A stretch of 56,534 bases of DNA, taken from NCBI GenBank assembly GCA_903844855.1, contig CAIMVH010000160.1:1-56534 (forward strand), read 5' to 3'. The notes below the pieces were generated by a model. It was not told where the DNA came from. It ran no database searches and saw only the letters and a program-made list of their open reading frames with translations. This DNA comes from an uncultured Actinomycetes bacterium. GTDB lineage: Bacteria; Actinomycetota; Actinomycetes; Nanopelagicales; Nanopelagicaceae. Below are positions 34,751-42,404 of the stretch, one piece after another; the first letter of the stretch is position 1; every line of letters begins with the position of its first letter. A program made the translations under genes and the position numbers.

Positions 34751-35302
34751 TTACCGACGCTTGCGTCGCGCGAGGCGCGAGAGCAGAACAGTCAGCAAGA
34801 GAACTCCGAGAAGAATTCCACTGCCACCGCTCTTCAAGTTACTCCAAAAGGAATTAGTTGCGGTGCTTGTTTCCAAGGGCGGCAAAGTATCAACTGGCGT
34901 AGGGGTGGCACTCGCGGTTGCAGAAGGTGTGGCGAGCGCAGATTCTGCAACCTTAAAGTTGCTGCTCCCTTCCAATGAGACCCCGTCCACTCCGACAACT
35001 TGAAAGTCGACAGTCATCACGCCCGTGCTCGTGAGAGTCGTGATTCCTACCAAAGCTTTTGCTCCACTTATTTCAAGTGACCCATCATCAATGCGCTTAC
35101 CGCTTGCATCAGTAACGGTGATGGAGTTTCCTTGCTCACCCAACGCGCCATCAAATGTGAGCACCACTTGAGTAGGCGAGTGGGTAACGACCGCACCTGA
35201 CGAGGGGGCGATAGCCACTAGCGCTAGCGCACTGGCGCTACCCGCTCCCAGCATAAGGAGGAGCACGCTCACGCTCGTAATGACTCCGGCTCGCCTCAAC
35301 AT
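34751..35302 (-). CDS. CopC-domain exported protein lacking the usual copper histidines
   Basis: The 183 residues comprise a signal peptide (about 1-26), a CopC beta-barrel (about 27-120: APSSGAVVTHSPTQVVLTFD, then VDFQVVGVDGVSLEGSSNFKV), a Thr/Pro/Ala linker and a C-terminal membrane helix before RRKRR. In CopC the mature N-terminal His and the DGH His bind Cu(II). Here the mature start reads LALVAIAPSS and the DGH is DGV, so both are gone. It precedes the CopD/CtaG gene on one transcript. Confidence 0.85.
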   Translation of the reverse strand: MLRRAGVITSVSVLLLMLGAGSASALALVAIAPSSGAVVTHSPTQVVLTFDGALGEQGNSITVTDASGKRIDDGSLEISGAKALVGITTLTSTGVMTVDFQVVGVDGVSLEGSSNFKVAESALATPSATASATPTPVDTLPPLETSTATNSFWSNLKSGGSGILLGVLLLTVLLSRLARRKRR

Positions 35303-35336
35303 GTACTCATCTTCTCACCACCGTAAGATTATTCCC

Positions 35337-35660
35337 ATGCCAACCTACCCATATGCCTGCACAAGTTGCGAGCACTCCTTCGAGATTGTGCAATCCTTCT
35401 CGGAGGATGCCCTCACCGAGTGCCCCGAATGCGGCGGCGGGCTTCGTAAGCTCTATTCATCTGTAGGAATAGTTTTCAAAGGTAGTGGCTTCTATCGGAC
35501 CGATTCCCGGACTGATGGGAAGAGTTCCACGTCCGCTGCTGCATCTACTCCAAGTACGACTTCGGCAACTACTTCTAAGTCGGAAGGTTCTCCTTCCTCA
35601 CCTGCGACGACTTCGAGTTCCACGCCAAGTACTTCAACTACCGCGCCCTCTGCAAGTTAA
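35337..35660 (+). CDS. FmdB-family zinc-ribbon protein
   Basis: A 107-residue protein with MPTYPYACTSCEHSFEIVQ and TECPECGGGLRKL, a four-Cys zinc ribbon, followed by VGIVFKGSGFYRTDSR typical of FmdB. The last 45 residues are low-complexity Ser/Thr/Ala/Pro. The ATG at 35337 starts exactly at the family's first residue; the frame runs 57 bp further upstream without support. Its position near 5-FCL and galU mirrors mycobacteria (Rv0991c). Function is unknown. Confidence 0.9.
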   Translation: MPTYPYACTSCEHSFEIVQSFSEDALTECPECGGGLRKLYSSVGIVFKGSGFYRTDSRTDGKSSTSAAASTPSTTSATTSKSEGSPSSPATTSSSTPSTSTTAPSAS

Positions 35661-35694
35661 CCGAGCGCATTTTAATAGAACAATTTAACCGAAC

Positions 35695-35811
35695 TTAGCC
35701 GCCGTGATGCGGAGGGACATCTCTTCGTAATTCTTCATCACGATCATCATCTTTTTCATTCCATCCAAGATCTTCGTCATCTTTGGATTTCTCTGGAATA
35801 TTTTCACTCAT
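35695..35811 (-). CDS. Small charged protein (38 aa) coupled to a TetR gene
   Basis: A short frame reads MSENIPEKSKDDEDLGWNEK and ends DEELRRDVPPHHGG, very acidic with a conserved-looking PPHH end. Its ATG overlaps the tetR stop by 8 bp on the same strand, the arrangement of a coupled gene. I recall similar short proteins with a tryptophan and a PPHH/PPHW tail in other Actinobacteria, but have no name for them. Confidence 0.7.
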   Translation of the reverse strand: MSENIPEKSKDDEDLGWNEKDDDRDEELRRDVPPHHGG

Positions 35812-36400
35812 GATCTAATCCCAACATATGCGCTAAGGAGTCAAATAAGTCATCCGCTGCTTCTGGAGGCAATTTACCCTCAAGAATAAGGGTGGCTACA
35901 CCGTGAACTGCAGACCACACGAGTATTTCGCTCTTCTGACGAAACTCAAATTTAAGTAATCCTTCATTTACTAATTCATCGAGCGCTGCCGTTAAAATGG
36001 TCCAAGCCCGTGTCGGTGCTTCACTATCGATGGCATCTGGAATCACGCAATGTTCACCAAAAGCCAGACGAAAAAGGTGCGGTTCGTTTAACGCAAAATC
36101 AACATATGATCGTCCCAATGCTCGAAAGCGCGCCAACGCACCATGTACACCGATCACAGAAATCATGGAGAGCGCCAACTCTTGTTGATCTGCCAACTTG
36201 TCTATCGCCGCAAAGCCGGCTGCAGTGAGGAGCGCATCCTTATCGGGGAAGTGGTGATAGGCCGCACTCGGGCTCACGCCGAGGTCTCCAGCAATTGCGC
36301 GCAATGAGACCTTCTCTGCTCCCACCAGCCGCACACGATTTACGGCTCCTTGGAGCAGAGCGCTCTCCAGGTCGCCATGGTGATAGCCGGGTTTGCTCAT
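35804..36400 (-). CDS. TetR-family transcriptional regulator
   Basis: 198 residues with an N-terminal helix-turn-helix (VSLRAIAGDLGVSPSAAYHHFPDKDALL near residues 33-60) and a TetR C-terminal domain of the WHG type. The ATG at 36400 has CTGGAGAT upstream; a TTG six codons earlier is less likely. It is divergent from the MMPL exporter gene, and the shared intergenic region holds ACACTGT/ACAGTGT repeats, so it probably represses the exporter. Confidence 0.9.
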   Translation of the reverse strand: MSKPGYHHGDLESALLQGAVNRVRLVGAEKVSLRAIAGDLGVSPSAAYHHFPDKDALLTAAGFAAIDKLADQQELALSMISVIGVHGALARFRALGRSYVDFALNEPHLFRLAFGEHCVIPDAIDSEAPTRAWTILTAALDELVNEGLLKFEFRQKSEILVWSAVHGVATLILEGKLPPEAADDLFDSLAHMLGLDHE

Positions 36401-36421
36401 ATCTCCAGTATCCAGCAAAAC

Positions 36422-36463
36422 TTGACACTGTTCAATTCACCCGGCAAAATATCTATACAGTGT
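36422..36463. promoter_or_regulatory. tetR/MMPL divergent control region with an inverted repeat
   Basis: TTGACA at 36422-36427 is a good plus-strand -35 box with an imperfect -10 (CAAAAT, 36445-36450) 17 bp later. ACACTGT at 36425-36431 and ACAGTGT at 36457-36463 form a 7-bp inverted repeat. The second copy lies within TACAGTGTA, itself a TACA/TGTA palindrome. They flank the predicted promoter, consistent with TetR repression. Confidence 0.45.
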
Positions 36464-36497
36464 AAAGATACCGACTACCCGGACTCCCAGGAGCACC

Positions 36498-38594
36498 ATG
36501 TTTGAGCGTTTAGCCCACTTCCTCATCCGCCGGCGTAAGGCCGCCCTCGCCCTTTCGCTCATCGCGCTTGTGGTGCTTGGAAGTATCGGCACTCTCCTCT
36601 TTAGCCGTATGCAATCCGGTGGCTACTCAGACCCTGGAAGTGAATCTGCTCGCGTCTGGACAATTTTGCAAGAGGATTTCAAGATCGAAGCAGCCTCTGT
36701 CGTGCTGATCGTTGATTCCAAGAAGGGCGACGCCGCGTCAAATAGCTCGGAGGCACTTGCTTTGGAGAAGAAGGTTGCCGCACAACCTGGCGTTGATCGC
36801 ACCGTCTCGTACTGGTCTGCAGGAAATCGTAAAGAGTTTCTTAGCAAAGATGGGAAAGCTGGATACATATTTGTCTTCCTCAGTAACTCTGATGAAGCCT
36901 CGATAGGGGCGACATCGCGGGTGCTACAAAACGAGTTCGACGGTGATGAAGGCAACCTGCGCGTATACGCAACGGGGTTTGGGGTTTTCTCTAGTTCAGT
37001 AAATGATTTGATTAAGAGCGACCTTGCCAAATCTGAATCCATCGCGATACCAATTACTTTTATTTTACTAATCTTGGTATTTGGATCACTTGTTGCTTCG
37101 GGAATGCCCTTACTCGTGGGGCTCTTCGCGATCATAGGTGCATTCTTTGGCGTGTGGCTTATCAGCCTCTTCGCGGATGTAAGTATTTTTGCACTAAATC
37201 TGATTACCGGATTGGGGCTGGGTCTTGGAATCGATTACGCACTCCTCATGGTTAATCGTTTCCGCGAAGAATTGCATGCCGGAAAGAATGTCGAAGAGGC
37301 AGTAGTCCGAACCGTCACCACCGCGGGGCGCACAATCTTTTTCTCTGGTCTTACGGTCGCAGTTACTCTGGGGTCTCTCGTTCTCTTCCCACAATACTTT
37401 CTCAAATCTTTTGCTTACGCCTCTCTCGCCGTTGTTTTCATGGCCATTGCCGCTGCCCTCGTACCGCTTCCCGCCATGTTGGCAATACTCGGCCACAAAG
37501 TGGACAAAGGAGTTGTGCGAAGGAGCTCTATCACACCAAAAGAAGATGGCGGCTGGTCTCGCATCGCACGCGTAGTCATGCACCGTCCGGTACGAGTGGC
37601 ATTCGTTGCGCTGCTTTTCCTTGGAGTTCTCATCCTTCCGCTCAAAGGTGTGCTCTTTTCGCAGGCCGACGAGCGAGTGCTGCCCGCTTCAAATAAAGCC
37701 GCAATAGCAGCTCAGGTCCAGCAAGATCGTTTCGCTGGAGCGATTGCAAACCCCATCCAATTCCTCATTCCAGTGAGTGCGAGTGGCTCCTATGAAATTG
37801 AGACGTATAAGTCTGAAATTGCACAGCAAGAGCACATCGTTGCCTTGATCCCCGGAGCAGAGACTAAGGATTACATCCAAGTACAAGCTGTGAGCGATAT
37901 AGCACCCCGAACTCCAGCGGGTGAGAACCAAATTCTGAAACTACGAGAAATTCCGGCACCAAATGGAACTCTTATTGGTGGCGTCGCTGCCGACTATGCA
38001 GATTCACAAGGGGGCATCAAGAGCAAGTTGCCGATCGTAGTGACGTGGATCGTGATCGCAGTCCTACTTCTGCTCTTTATGTTTACGGGCTCGATCATCC
38101 TCCCCTTCAAGGCCATCGTACTTAACTTCATTTCACTAGGCGCCACGATTGGCGTGATGAAGTGGATTTTCGTAGATGGCCACCTAAATTGGCTTGTTGG
38201 TTCCTTCACCAATACGGGAACTCTCGATACATCGATGTTGGTTCTCGTTGCAGTAACAACATTTGGACTCTCTATGGATTATGAGCTTTTCCTACTTTCA
38301 CGTATCAAGGAAGAACACGACGCTGGGAAAGGCACCGTTGACTCCGTCGCAATCGGACTTCAACGTTCAGCACGCATCATTACTGCGGCAGCTGCTCTAC
38401 TAGCCATCATCTTCGCCTCATTTATATTAAGCGGAGTGACATCAATCAAAATACTTGGATTCGGGGTGGCCTTTGCGATTCTTCTCGACGCCACCATCAT
38501 TCGGGCACTACTCGTACCTGCATTGATGCGTCTTTTTGGTGAGCAAAATTGGTGGGCACCTAAAGCGTTAAAGCGCTTCACCGTAAATCACTAA
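36498..38594 (+). CDS. MMPL/RND-family membrane transporter
   Basis: A 698-residue exporter with about 11-12 membrane helices in two homologous halves. Each half has one extracytoplasmic loop after its first helix. The signature segments are GLGLGIDYALLMVNRFREEL near residue 240 and FGLSMDYELFLLSRIKEEHD near residue 592, both carrying the conserved Asp-Tyr pair used for proton coupling. AGGAG precedes the ATG. A TetR gene is divergent and a MarR gene converges. The substrate (lipid or drug) is unknown. Confidence 0.92.
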   Translation: MFERLAHFLIRRRKAALALSLIALVVLGSIGTLLFSRMQSGGYSDPGSESARVWTILQEDFKIEAASVVLIVDSKKGDAASNSSEALALEKKVAAQPGVDRTVSYWSAGNRKEFLSKDGKAGYIFVFLSNSDEASIGATSRVLQNEFDGDEGNLRVYATGFGVFSSSVNDLIKSDLAKSESIAIPITFILLILVFGSLVASGMPLLVGLFAIIGAFFGVWLISLFADVSIFALNLITGLGLGLGIDYALLMVNRFREELHAGKNVEEAVVRTVTTAGRTIFFSGLTVAVTLGSLVLFPQYFLKSFAYASLAVVFMAIAAALVPLPAMLAILGHKVDKGVVRRSSITPKEDGGWSRIARVVMHRPVRVAFVALLFLGVLILPLKGVLFSQADERVLPASNKAAIAAQVQQDRFAGAIANPIQFLIPVSASGSYEIETYKSEIAQQEHIVALIPGAETKDYIQVQAVSDIAPRTPAGENQILKLREIPAPNGTLIGGVAADYADSQGGIKSKLPIVVTWIVIAVLLLLFMFTGSIILPFKAIVLNFISLGATIGVMKWIFVDGHLNWLVGSFTNTGTLDTSMLVLVAVTTFGLSMDYELFLLSRIKEEHDAGKGTVDSVAIGLQRSARIITAAAALLAIIFASFILSGVTSIKILGFGVAFAILLDATIIRALLVPALMRLFGEQNWWAPKALKRFTVNH

Positions 38595-39085
38595 AGGCTT
38601 TGTATTTTTTTCACCACATTATGAAGTGAAGATGCCAGTGCGCTCACTTCCTTGGGTGAGAGAGCTTCAAGCATTAACGTCTCTTCTGCATTGAACTTGG
38701 GAAAGATCTTTTTCATCATGCGCTTCCCCGCTGGCGAAAGGGAGACGACTACCTTGCGCTTATCTTCACTTCTCGAACTTCGAACGATCAGACCTCGAGC
38801 ATCCAGCGTGTTGAGCACTCCACTGAGTGTGCCTTTGGAGATACGCACCTCGGCAGCGAGCGCGGTGGCTTCCATCTCTTCCCAAATCCAGGTCACCCAG
38901 AGCACCACGAAGGCAGTCCAGGTGAGATCCACGTCTTTCAAGATTGCTGACTCCACCCGGTTGCGCACGGCATTTGCTGCCAAGTAAATATTGCTCACCG
39001 CGCGCATCGCTTCAAAATCCAGACCCAAGCCACCCAAGGTTGCGTTGAGAGCACGTTCGGACTCGTCGATCGTTCGCTTAGTCAC
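38591..39085 (-). CDS. MarR-family transcriptional regulator
   Basis: 164 residues with a winged helix: EVRISKGTLSGVLNTLDARGL (recognition helix) and VRSSRSEDKRKVVVSLSPAG (wing with the D-K-R signature). Translation starts at GTG 39085 with TATTCT 6 nt upstream, so it is probably leaderless. Its stop overlaps that of the MMPL gene (CTAA at 38591-38594). Targets are not evident. Confidence 0.9.
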   Translation of the reverse strand: MTKRTIDESERALNATLGGLGLDFEAMRAVSNIYLAANAVRNRVESAILKDVDLTWTAFVVLWVTWIWEEMEATALAAEVRISKGTLSGVLNTLDARGLIVRSSRSEDKRKVVVSLSPAGKRMMKKIFPKFNAEETLMLEALSPKEVSALASSLHNVVKKIQSL

Positions 39086-39091
39086 GTGTAC

Positions 39092-39097
39092 AGAATA
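39092..39097 (-). promoter_or_regulatory. -10 box of a leaderless marR transcript
   Basis: TATTCT on the minus strand is followed by 6 nt (GTACAC) and the GTG start at 39085. Confidence 0.45.
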
Positions 39098-39131
39098 GAG
39101 GTCTGCTTCGATGGCTCTAGACTTTTACCAG

Positions 39132-39205
39132 GTCCCCGTAGCTCAGTCGGATAGAGCGACCGCCTCCTAAGCGGTAGGCCACGCGTTCAATTCGCGTCGG
39201 GGACA
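39132..39205 (+). tRNA. tRNA-Arg (anticodon CCU)
   Basis: A 74-nt cloverleaf. The acceptor is GTCCCCG/CGGGGAC with discriminator A. The D-arm is GCTCAGTCGGATAGAGC. The anticodon stem ACCGC/GCGGT with loop CTCCTAA gives CCU. The T-arm is CGCG-TTCAATT-CGCG. CCA is not encoded. Confidence 0.95.
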
Positions 39206-39306
39206 CTTTCACAGAGATTTAGCACTCTTCTCCGGCAAGCCAGCCCGCACTCTCAGCGGCTCGCCGATTAGGCTCCTGCCATATTCAAATATTCGGAAGG
39301 GTTCTG

Positions 39307-39765
39307 ATGCGTACAGGTATCACGAAAGTCTTGGCCTCTGGCCTTCTCGTCCTGATTGCCTCCGCTAGCCTGCCGAGCATCGCCCAAGCAGCAATCGCGC
39401 TCCCTGGCGGCACCTGCGCGAAAGTAAATACCAAGACCAAGATCGCCACCATTGCTTACACCTGCACGAAGAATGCGAAGACTAAGAAACTCACCTGGAC
39501 TCGATCCAGCCCACTCCTTGCGGCCGCTCGCTGTGCCAGCATTAAATCTTCCTATAACGAGTCACTCGCTGGCTACGACCTTGCCGTCAAACAACTCAAC
39601 GATCTCGAAGCCAAACTCAATGAGCCTTCACTTAACGAAAGCCCCTCACCACAATTAGATAATCTTCGAGCAGCGGTTAAGGGGATGAAGGCAGTAACTC
39701 TTCCGCTACTCAAGAGCTTGGTAGATGATGCCGGCGCCGAATACAAAGCAGGATGCGTTAAGTAA
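39307..39765 (+). CDS. Secreted protein of unknown function (152 aa)
   Basis: A signal peptide (about residues 1-28, ending SIAQA-AI) is followed by a small Cys-containing segment, GGTCAKVNTKTKIATIAYTC and KKLTWTRS. This resembles short repeats seen in secreted proteins of aquatic Actinobacteria. The C-terminal half is helical and ends AGCVK. Four mature cysteines could form two disulfides. GGAAGGG precedes the ATG. No family is assigned. Confidence 0.8.
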   Translation: MRTGITKVLASGLLVLIASASLPSIAQAAIALPGGTCAKVNTKTKIATIAYTCTKNAKTKKLTWTRSSPLLAAARCASIKSSYNESLAGYDLAVKQLNDLEAKLNEPSLNESPSPQLDNLRAAVKGMKAVTLPLLKSLVDDAGAEYKAGCVK

Positions 39766-39772
39766 GCCTTAA

Positions 39773-40447
39773 TTAGGTGGGTACATCGCTTCTACCGTTA
39801 GATTTTCCCACCCACGCATCAACGTCATATCCGCGGACTTCCCAATAACCGGGCTCTACTTCCTTTGTTACTTCGATTGCAGATAACCATTTAAGAGATT
39901 TATAACCATACATAGGGCCTACAAAGAGTCGAACGGGTCCACCATGCTTTGAAGTAATTGCCTTATCGAAGAGAGCATCTGCGACCAGCACATCCTTGCG
40001 CATTCCTTGTTCTAGGGTGAGAGATTCGGTGTATGCACCATCACTAGATAAAAACTTGAGTGCGGTAGCTGATCCCTGCACACCAGCAGCGCCCAATATA
40101 TCTCTGAGCAAGACACCTTCCCAAGGAACATTCTTCACGCGCCATCCCGTGACACATTGGAAATCTCGAACAAGTCTTGTCCGCGGCAATTTTTGCAAGT
40201 CGGCCAACGTTAGGGTGATTTCTTGATTTACTAATCCCTCTATGCGTAACGAAAAATCTGCGGGCAAGATGTCTGGATCCTTATCCACTACCGTGAAGTA
40301 TTGAAATCCATCGCTTTCAAATAACGAGGGCTTCTCGCTTAATGATTCTGTGAGTGGGGCGATGCGATCCTTCACTTTTACGCCAGCAAAGGCAGTCAGA
40401 CCCACCAAACCCAGTGCAACTGCAGCTCGGCGCGTTATTTCTCGCAT
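39773..40447 (-). CDS. Sulfite-oxidase-fold molybdopterin enzyme, YedY/MsrP-like
   Basis: 224 residues. A twin-arginine-type N-terminus (ITRRAAVALGLVGLTAFAGV) is followed by the molybdopterin-binding sulfite oxidase fold: LRIEGLVNQEITLTLADL, then the molybdenum-ligand Cys in FQCVTGWRVKNVPWEGV near residue 97 and GPVRLFVGPMYGYKSLKWL near residue 190. It lacks the dimerisation domain of sulfite oxidases. Export by Tat with its cofactor is likely. The substrate is unknown. Confidence 0.88.
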   Translation of the reverse strand: MREITRRAAVALGLVGLTAFAGVKVKDRIAPLTESLSEKPSLFESDGFQYFTVVDKDPDILPADFSLRIEGLVNQEITLTLADLQKLPRTRLVRDFQCVTGWRVKNVPWEGVLLRDILGAAGVQGSATALKFLSSDGAYTESLTLEQGMRKDVLVADALFDKAITSKHGGPVRLFVGPMYGYKSLKWLSAIEVTKEVEPGYWEVRGYDVDAWVGKSNGRSDVPT

Positions 40448-40521
40448 TCAGACATGGTGGCATCAGCCGTAATGGGACGCCACTTGAGTTGCTACCCGAA
40501 ATCTTTCCGGGGAAAACCAAA

Positions 40522-40546
40522 GGCCCCGGAGGGTGATTCCGGGGCC
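40522..40546 (-). terminator. Rho-independent terminator
   Basis: A perfect 9-bp stem GGCCCCGGA/TCCGGGGCC (40522-40530 and 40538-40546) with a 7-nt loop. In the minus-strand RNA it is followed by TTTGGTTTT. It lies 28 bp after the stop of the Gly/Gln-repeat secreted protein. Confidence 0.85.
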
Positions 40547-40573
40547 CGTGATCTCTTACAGGAGAGAGTCTAG

Positions 40574-41311
40574 CTATGCGCTCTTCAAACTCGAACTTCC
40601 CGCTGGTGTCGTCGGAGCAACTGTGGGGGTAACAGGAGTTGCCGCCGCCTTAGCTGCTGCCATTTCTGCGATGTAGGTCTTCTCGGCCGCATCTAGAGCA
40701 ACAGAGAGTTGCGCCTGTGCAGGTGCAATCGCCGCGTTATAAGTGGCTCGGGCTGGTGCAGTCGATGCGGTGTAGGCCTCAAGAGCTGCCTTCAGCGCCG
40801 CTTGATAAGCGGTGCGAGCTGCCTGGCGGCCACCAATATCAACAGCGCCGATACGAGCGGTGTCGTACACGCTATTGGCTGCCTTTTTGGCGCTCTTCAT
40901 TGCTGTCTCAGCTGGCACGAGTGCTGCCTTGAAAGCGGTGACAGCACCACTGGTTTGTGTCGAGTACGCAGCAATGGCAGCTGCGCGAGCAGCCGCAAAC
41001 TTGGTCTCAGCAGCAATGACAGCAGGGCTCTTCGCCTTAAAGCCACGGCCCTTACCGTTCTGCTGTGGGCCACCCTGTTGGCCACCCATTTGTGGGCCAC
41101 CCTTTTGTGGGCCACCCATTTGTGGGCCACCCTTTTGTGGGCCACCCTGTTGTCCACCCATTTGTGGGCCACCCATTTGTGGGCCACCCTGTTGTCCACC
41201 CATTTGTGGGGTGGGGGTAGGAAGAGCATTCTCCGCAGAAGCTGGGAGCGCCCCAAACGCCAAAGTAGAGAGGACGATTCCGGTAACAACGAGAGCGGAT
41301 TTCTTATTCAT
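40574..41311 (-). CDS. Secreted Gly/Gln/Met-repeat and Ala-rich protein
   Basis: 245 residues. A signal peptide (about 1-27, ending PASA) is followed by a low-complexity region of about 55 residues made of GGPQ, MGG, GGQQ and KGG units. The rest is a long Ala-rich helical region with repeated AAxxAYxxA patterns, likely coiled coil, and a Pro/Thr tail. AGGAGTCACC precedes the ATG at 41311; the frame runs 102 bp further upstream without support. An exported surface or matrix protein is plausible. No family is recognised. Confidence 0.82.
   Translation of the reverse strand: MNKKSALVVTGIVLSTLAFGALPASAENALPTPTPQMGGQQGGPQMGGPQMGGQQGGPQKGGPQMGGPQKGGPQMGGQQGGPQQNGKGRGFKAKSPAVIAAETKFAAARAAAIAAYSTQTSGAVTAFKAALVPAETAMKSAKKAANSVYDTARIGAVDIGGRQAARTAYQAALKAALEAYTASTAPARATYNAAIAPAQAQLSVALDAAEKTYIAEMAAAKAAATPVTPTVAPTTPAGSSSLKSA
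41063..41210. repeat. Imperfect tandem repeats encoding Gly-Gln-Pro units
   Basis: About ten short units built on TGTGGGCCACCC(A/T)(T/G)TT recur in register, encoding MGGPQ, MGGQQ and KGGPQ. The near-identical DNA suggests recent slippage or recombination. It also leaves the other frames open across the stretch. Confidence 0.85.
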
Positions 41312-41448
41312 GGTGACTCCTTTGTTGGGCCTGCTTTTATTTGGCATGCCTTCAAGATAGTCGGGGCGCCACCCGGGCAGCGCCAATCTTTGGATCCTCA
41401 CAGAGAACTCCACGAGAACCAGAGGTTCACACGCTCACCAGGGATGCC

Positions 41449-41492
41449 GAGACACGTCTGAGACACTCCTGAGACCAATATGAGACCAGCCC
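41449..41492. promoter_or_regulatory. Four direct repeats with an exact 11-bp period
   Basis: GAGACACGTCT, GAGACACTCCT, GAGACCAATAT and GAGACCAGCCC start at 41449, 41460, 41471 and 41482. The shared GAGAC core falls on the same DNA face each turn. Direct repeats with 11-bp spacing are typical of OmpR/PhoB-type response-regulator sites. They lie 138-180 bp upstream of the Gly/Gln-repeat secreted protein gene, whose promoter they could control, and just after the stop of the gene at 41496. Confidence 0.5.
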
Positions 41493-41495
41493 TAC

Positions 41496-42404
41496 TTAAC
41501 AGAGCGGAACGGCATCCTCAACCCGGCGACCGCTCTCACCAAAGGCTTTTTTGATCAAAGTAACAAGCAGCGGCGGTCGCTCGCTATCGCCTTCGCCCAA
41601 GCGACACACACTGCGCTGCACAATCGAGGTATTTGGTAGCCGGACCACGATACGAGGCTGTTCTAACAACACACTCGTCCAATTGTTATCCGCAGTTAAT
41701 ACATATCCCACCAACGTGGACGGCTGATCTTTGATCGTGGCATCTGCAGTTGCATCAGTTGTTGCCAAAGAAGTGGAAACAGCCAAGCGTTCAGGTGCAA
41801 GCCAAAGTTGATTATCAAAGAGCAACTGCACACCCGCAACGAACGTAAGTGAAATAAGAAGCGCCTTAACTGGACTCGTCCAATTCTTCGGCCAGCCCAA
41901 CCAGGCGAGCAATGCGGCGTAGCCAATTGTTAAGAATGAACTCACGTAAGCAACGATGGCTACTACGTTGTTAGACGCGATGGGGCTTGGTACCGCAGCC
42001 ACCACCAAGAACCACGCAGCCGCCGAGAACCAGACACGTGGGCTGCGTGCGATACGCCCCGTAAGTGGGGAACCAAGTAGATACACGGTCGCCGCGGTGG
42101 CGGCAGTGAGTAATAGGAATGGAAGTGCTTGCACAATCGCACCGGTCACGGTCTTACTAATGCCTTGGGCATCAAGAAAACTTAAGGCCGTGGGGGCGCT
42201 GCGTCCGCTGACCGCGATCAACCGAGTCAAGATGTAGAGCACTCCGGCACCGCTGGCCACTTGCGCGCCGGAGCCTTTGGCTAATTCAGCAATAGCGCCC
42301 CATTGATTTCCGCGGGCTTCGTCACGAGCAATATCGGCTTCGGTAAAGCCTTCATCGTCTATCGAAAGATCGATGTTCGGATCTTGAGCGTTTTTTTCGG
42401 TCAT
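41496..42404 (-). CDS. Membrane protein of unknown function (302 aa)
   Basis: An acidic N-terminal cytoplasmic segment (about 60 residues) is followed by five or six membrane helices (about 60-225, e.g. AIVQALPFLLLTAATAATVYLL), then a C-terminal external domain of about 90 residues with two Cys (SVCRLGEG and the final PLC). The ATG at 42404 overlaps the preceding stop as ATGA. It is translationally coupled to the gene at 42401, so the two products probably form one complex. No family is recognised. Confidence 0.82.
   Translation of the reverse strand: MTEKNAQDPNIDLSIDDEGFTEADIARDEARGNQWGAIAELAKGSGAQVASGAGVLYILTRLIAVSGRSAPTALSFLDAQGISKTVTGAIVQALPFLLLTAATAATVYLLGSPLTGRIARSPRVWFSAAAWFLVVAAVPSPIASNNVVAIVAYVSSFLTIGYAALLAWLGWPKNWTSPVKALLISLTFVAGVQLLFDNQLWLAPERLAVSTSLATTDATADATIKDQPSTLVGYVLTADNNWTSVLLEQPRIVVRLPNTSIVQRSVCRLGEGDSERPPLLVTLIKKAFGESGRRVEDAVPLC

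Noticed and set aside
36623-37135. 170-codon minus-strand frame inside the MMPL gene
   Set aside because: It is antisense to a clear transporter gene with conserved motifs; the product is of random composition.
41063-41210. Possible CRISPR-like array
   Set aside because: Units are short and contiguous with no unique spacers, and they keep a reading frame encoding Gly/Gln repeats.
40812-41360. Plus-strand frame rich in PPICGPPFCG repeats
   Set aside because: It is the reverse complement of the Gly/Gln repeat region. The Cys/Pro repeats arise from low-complexity DNA, and the minus-strand gene has a signal peptide, ribosome site and terminator.
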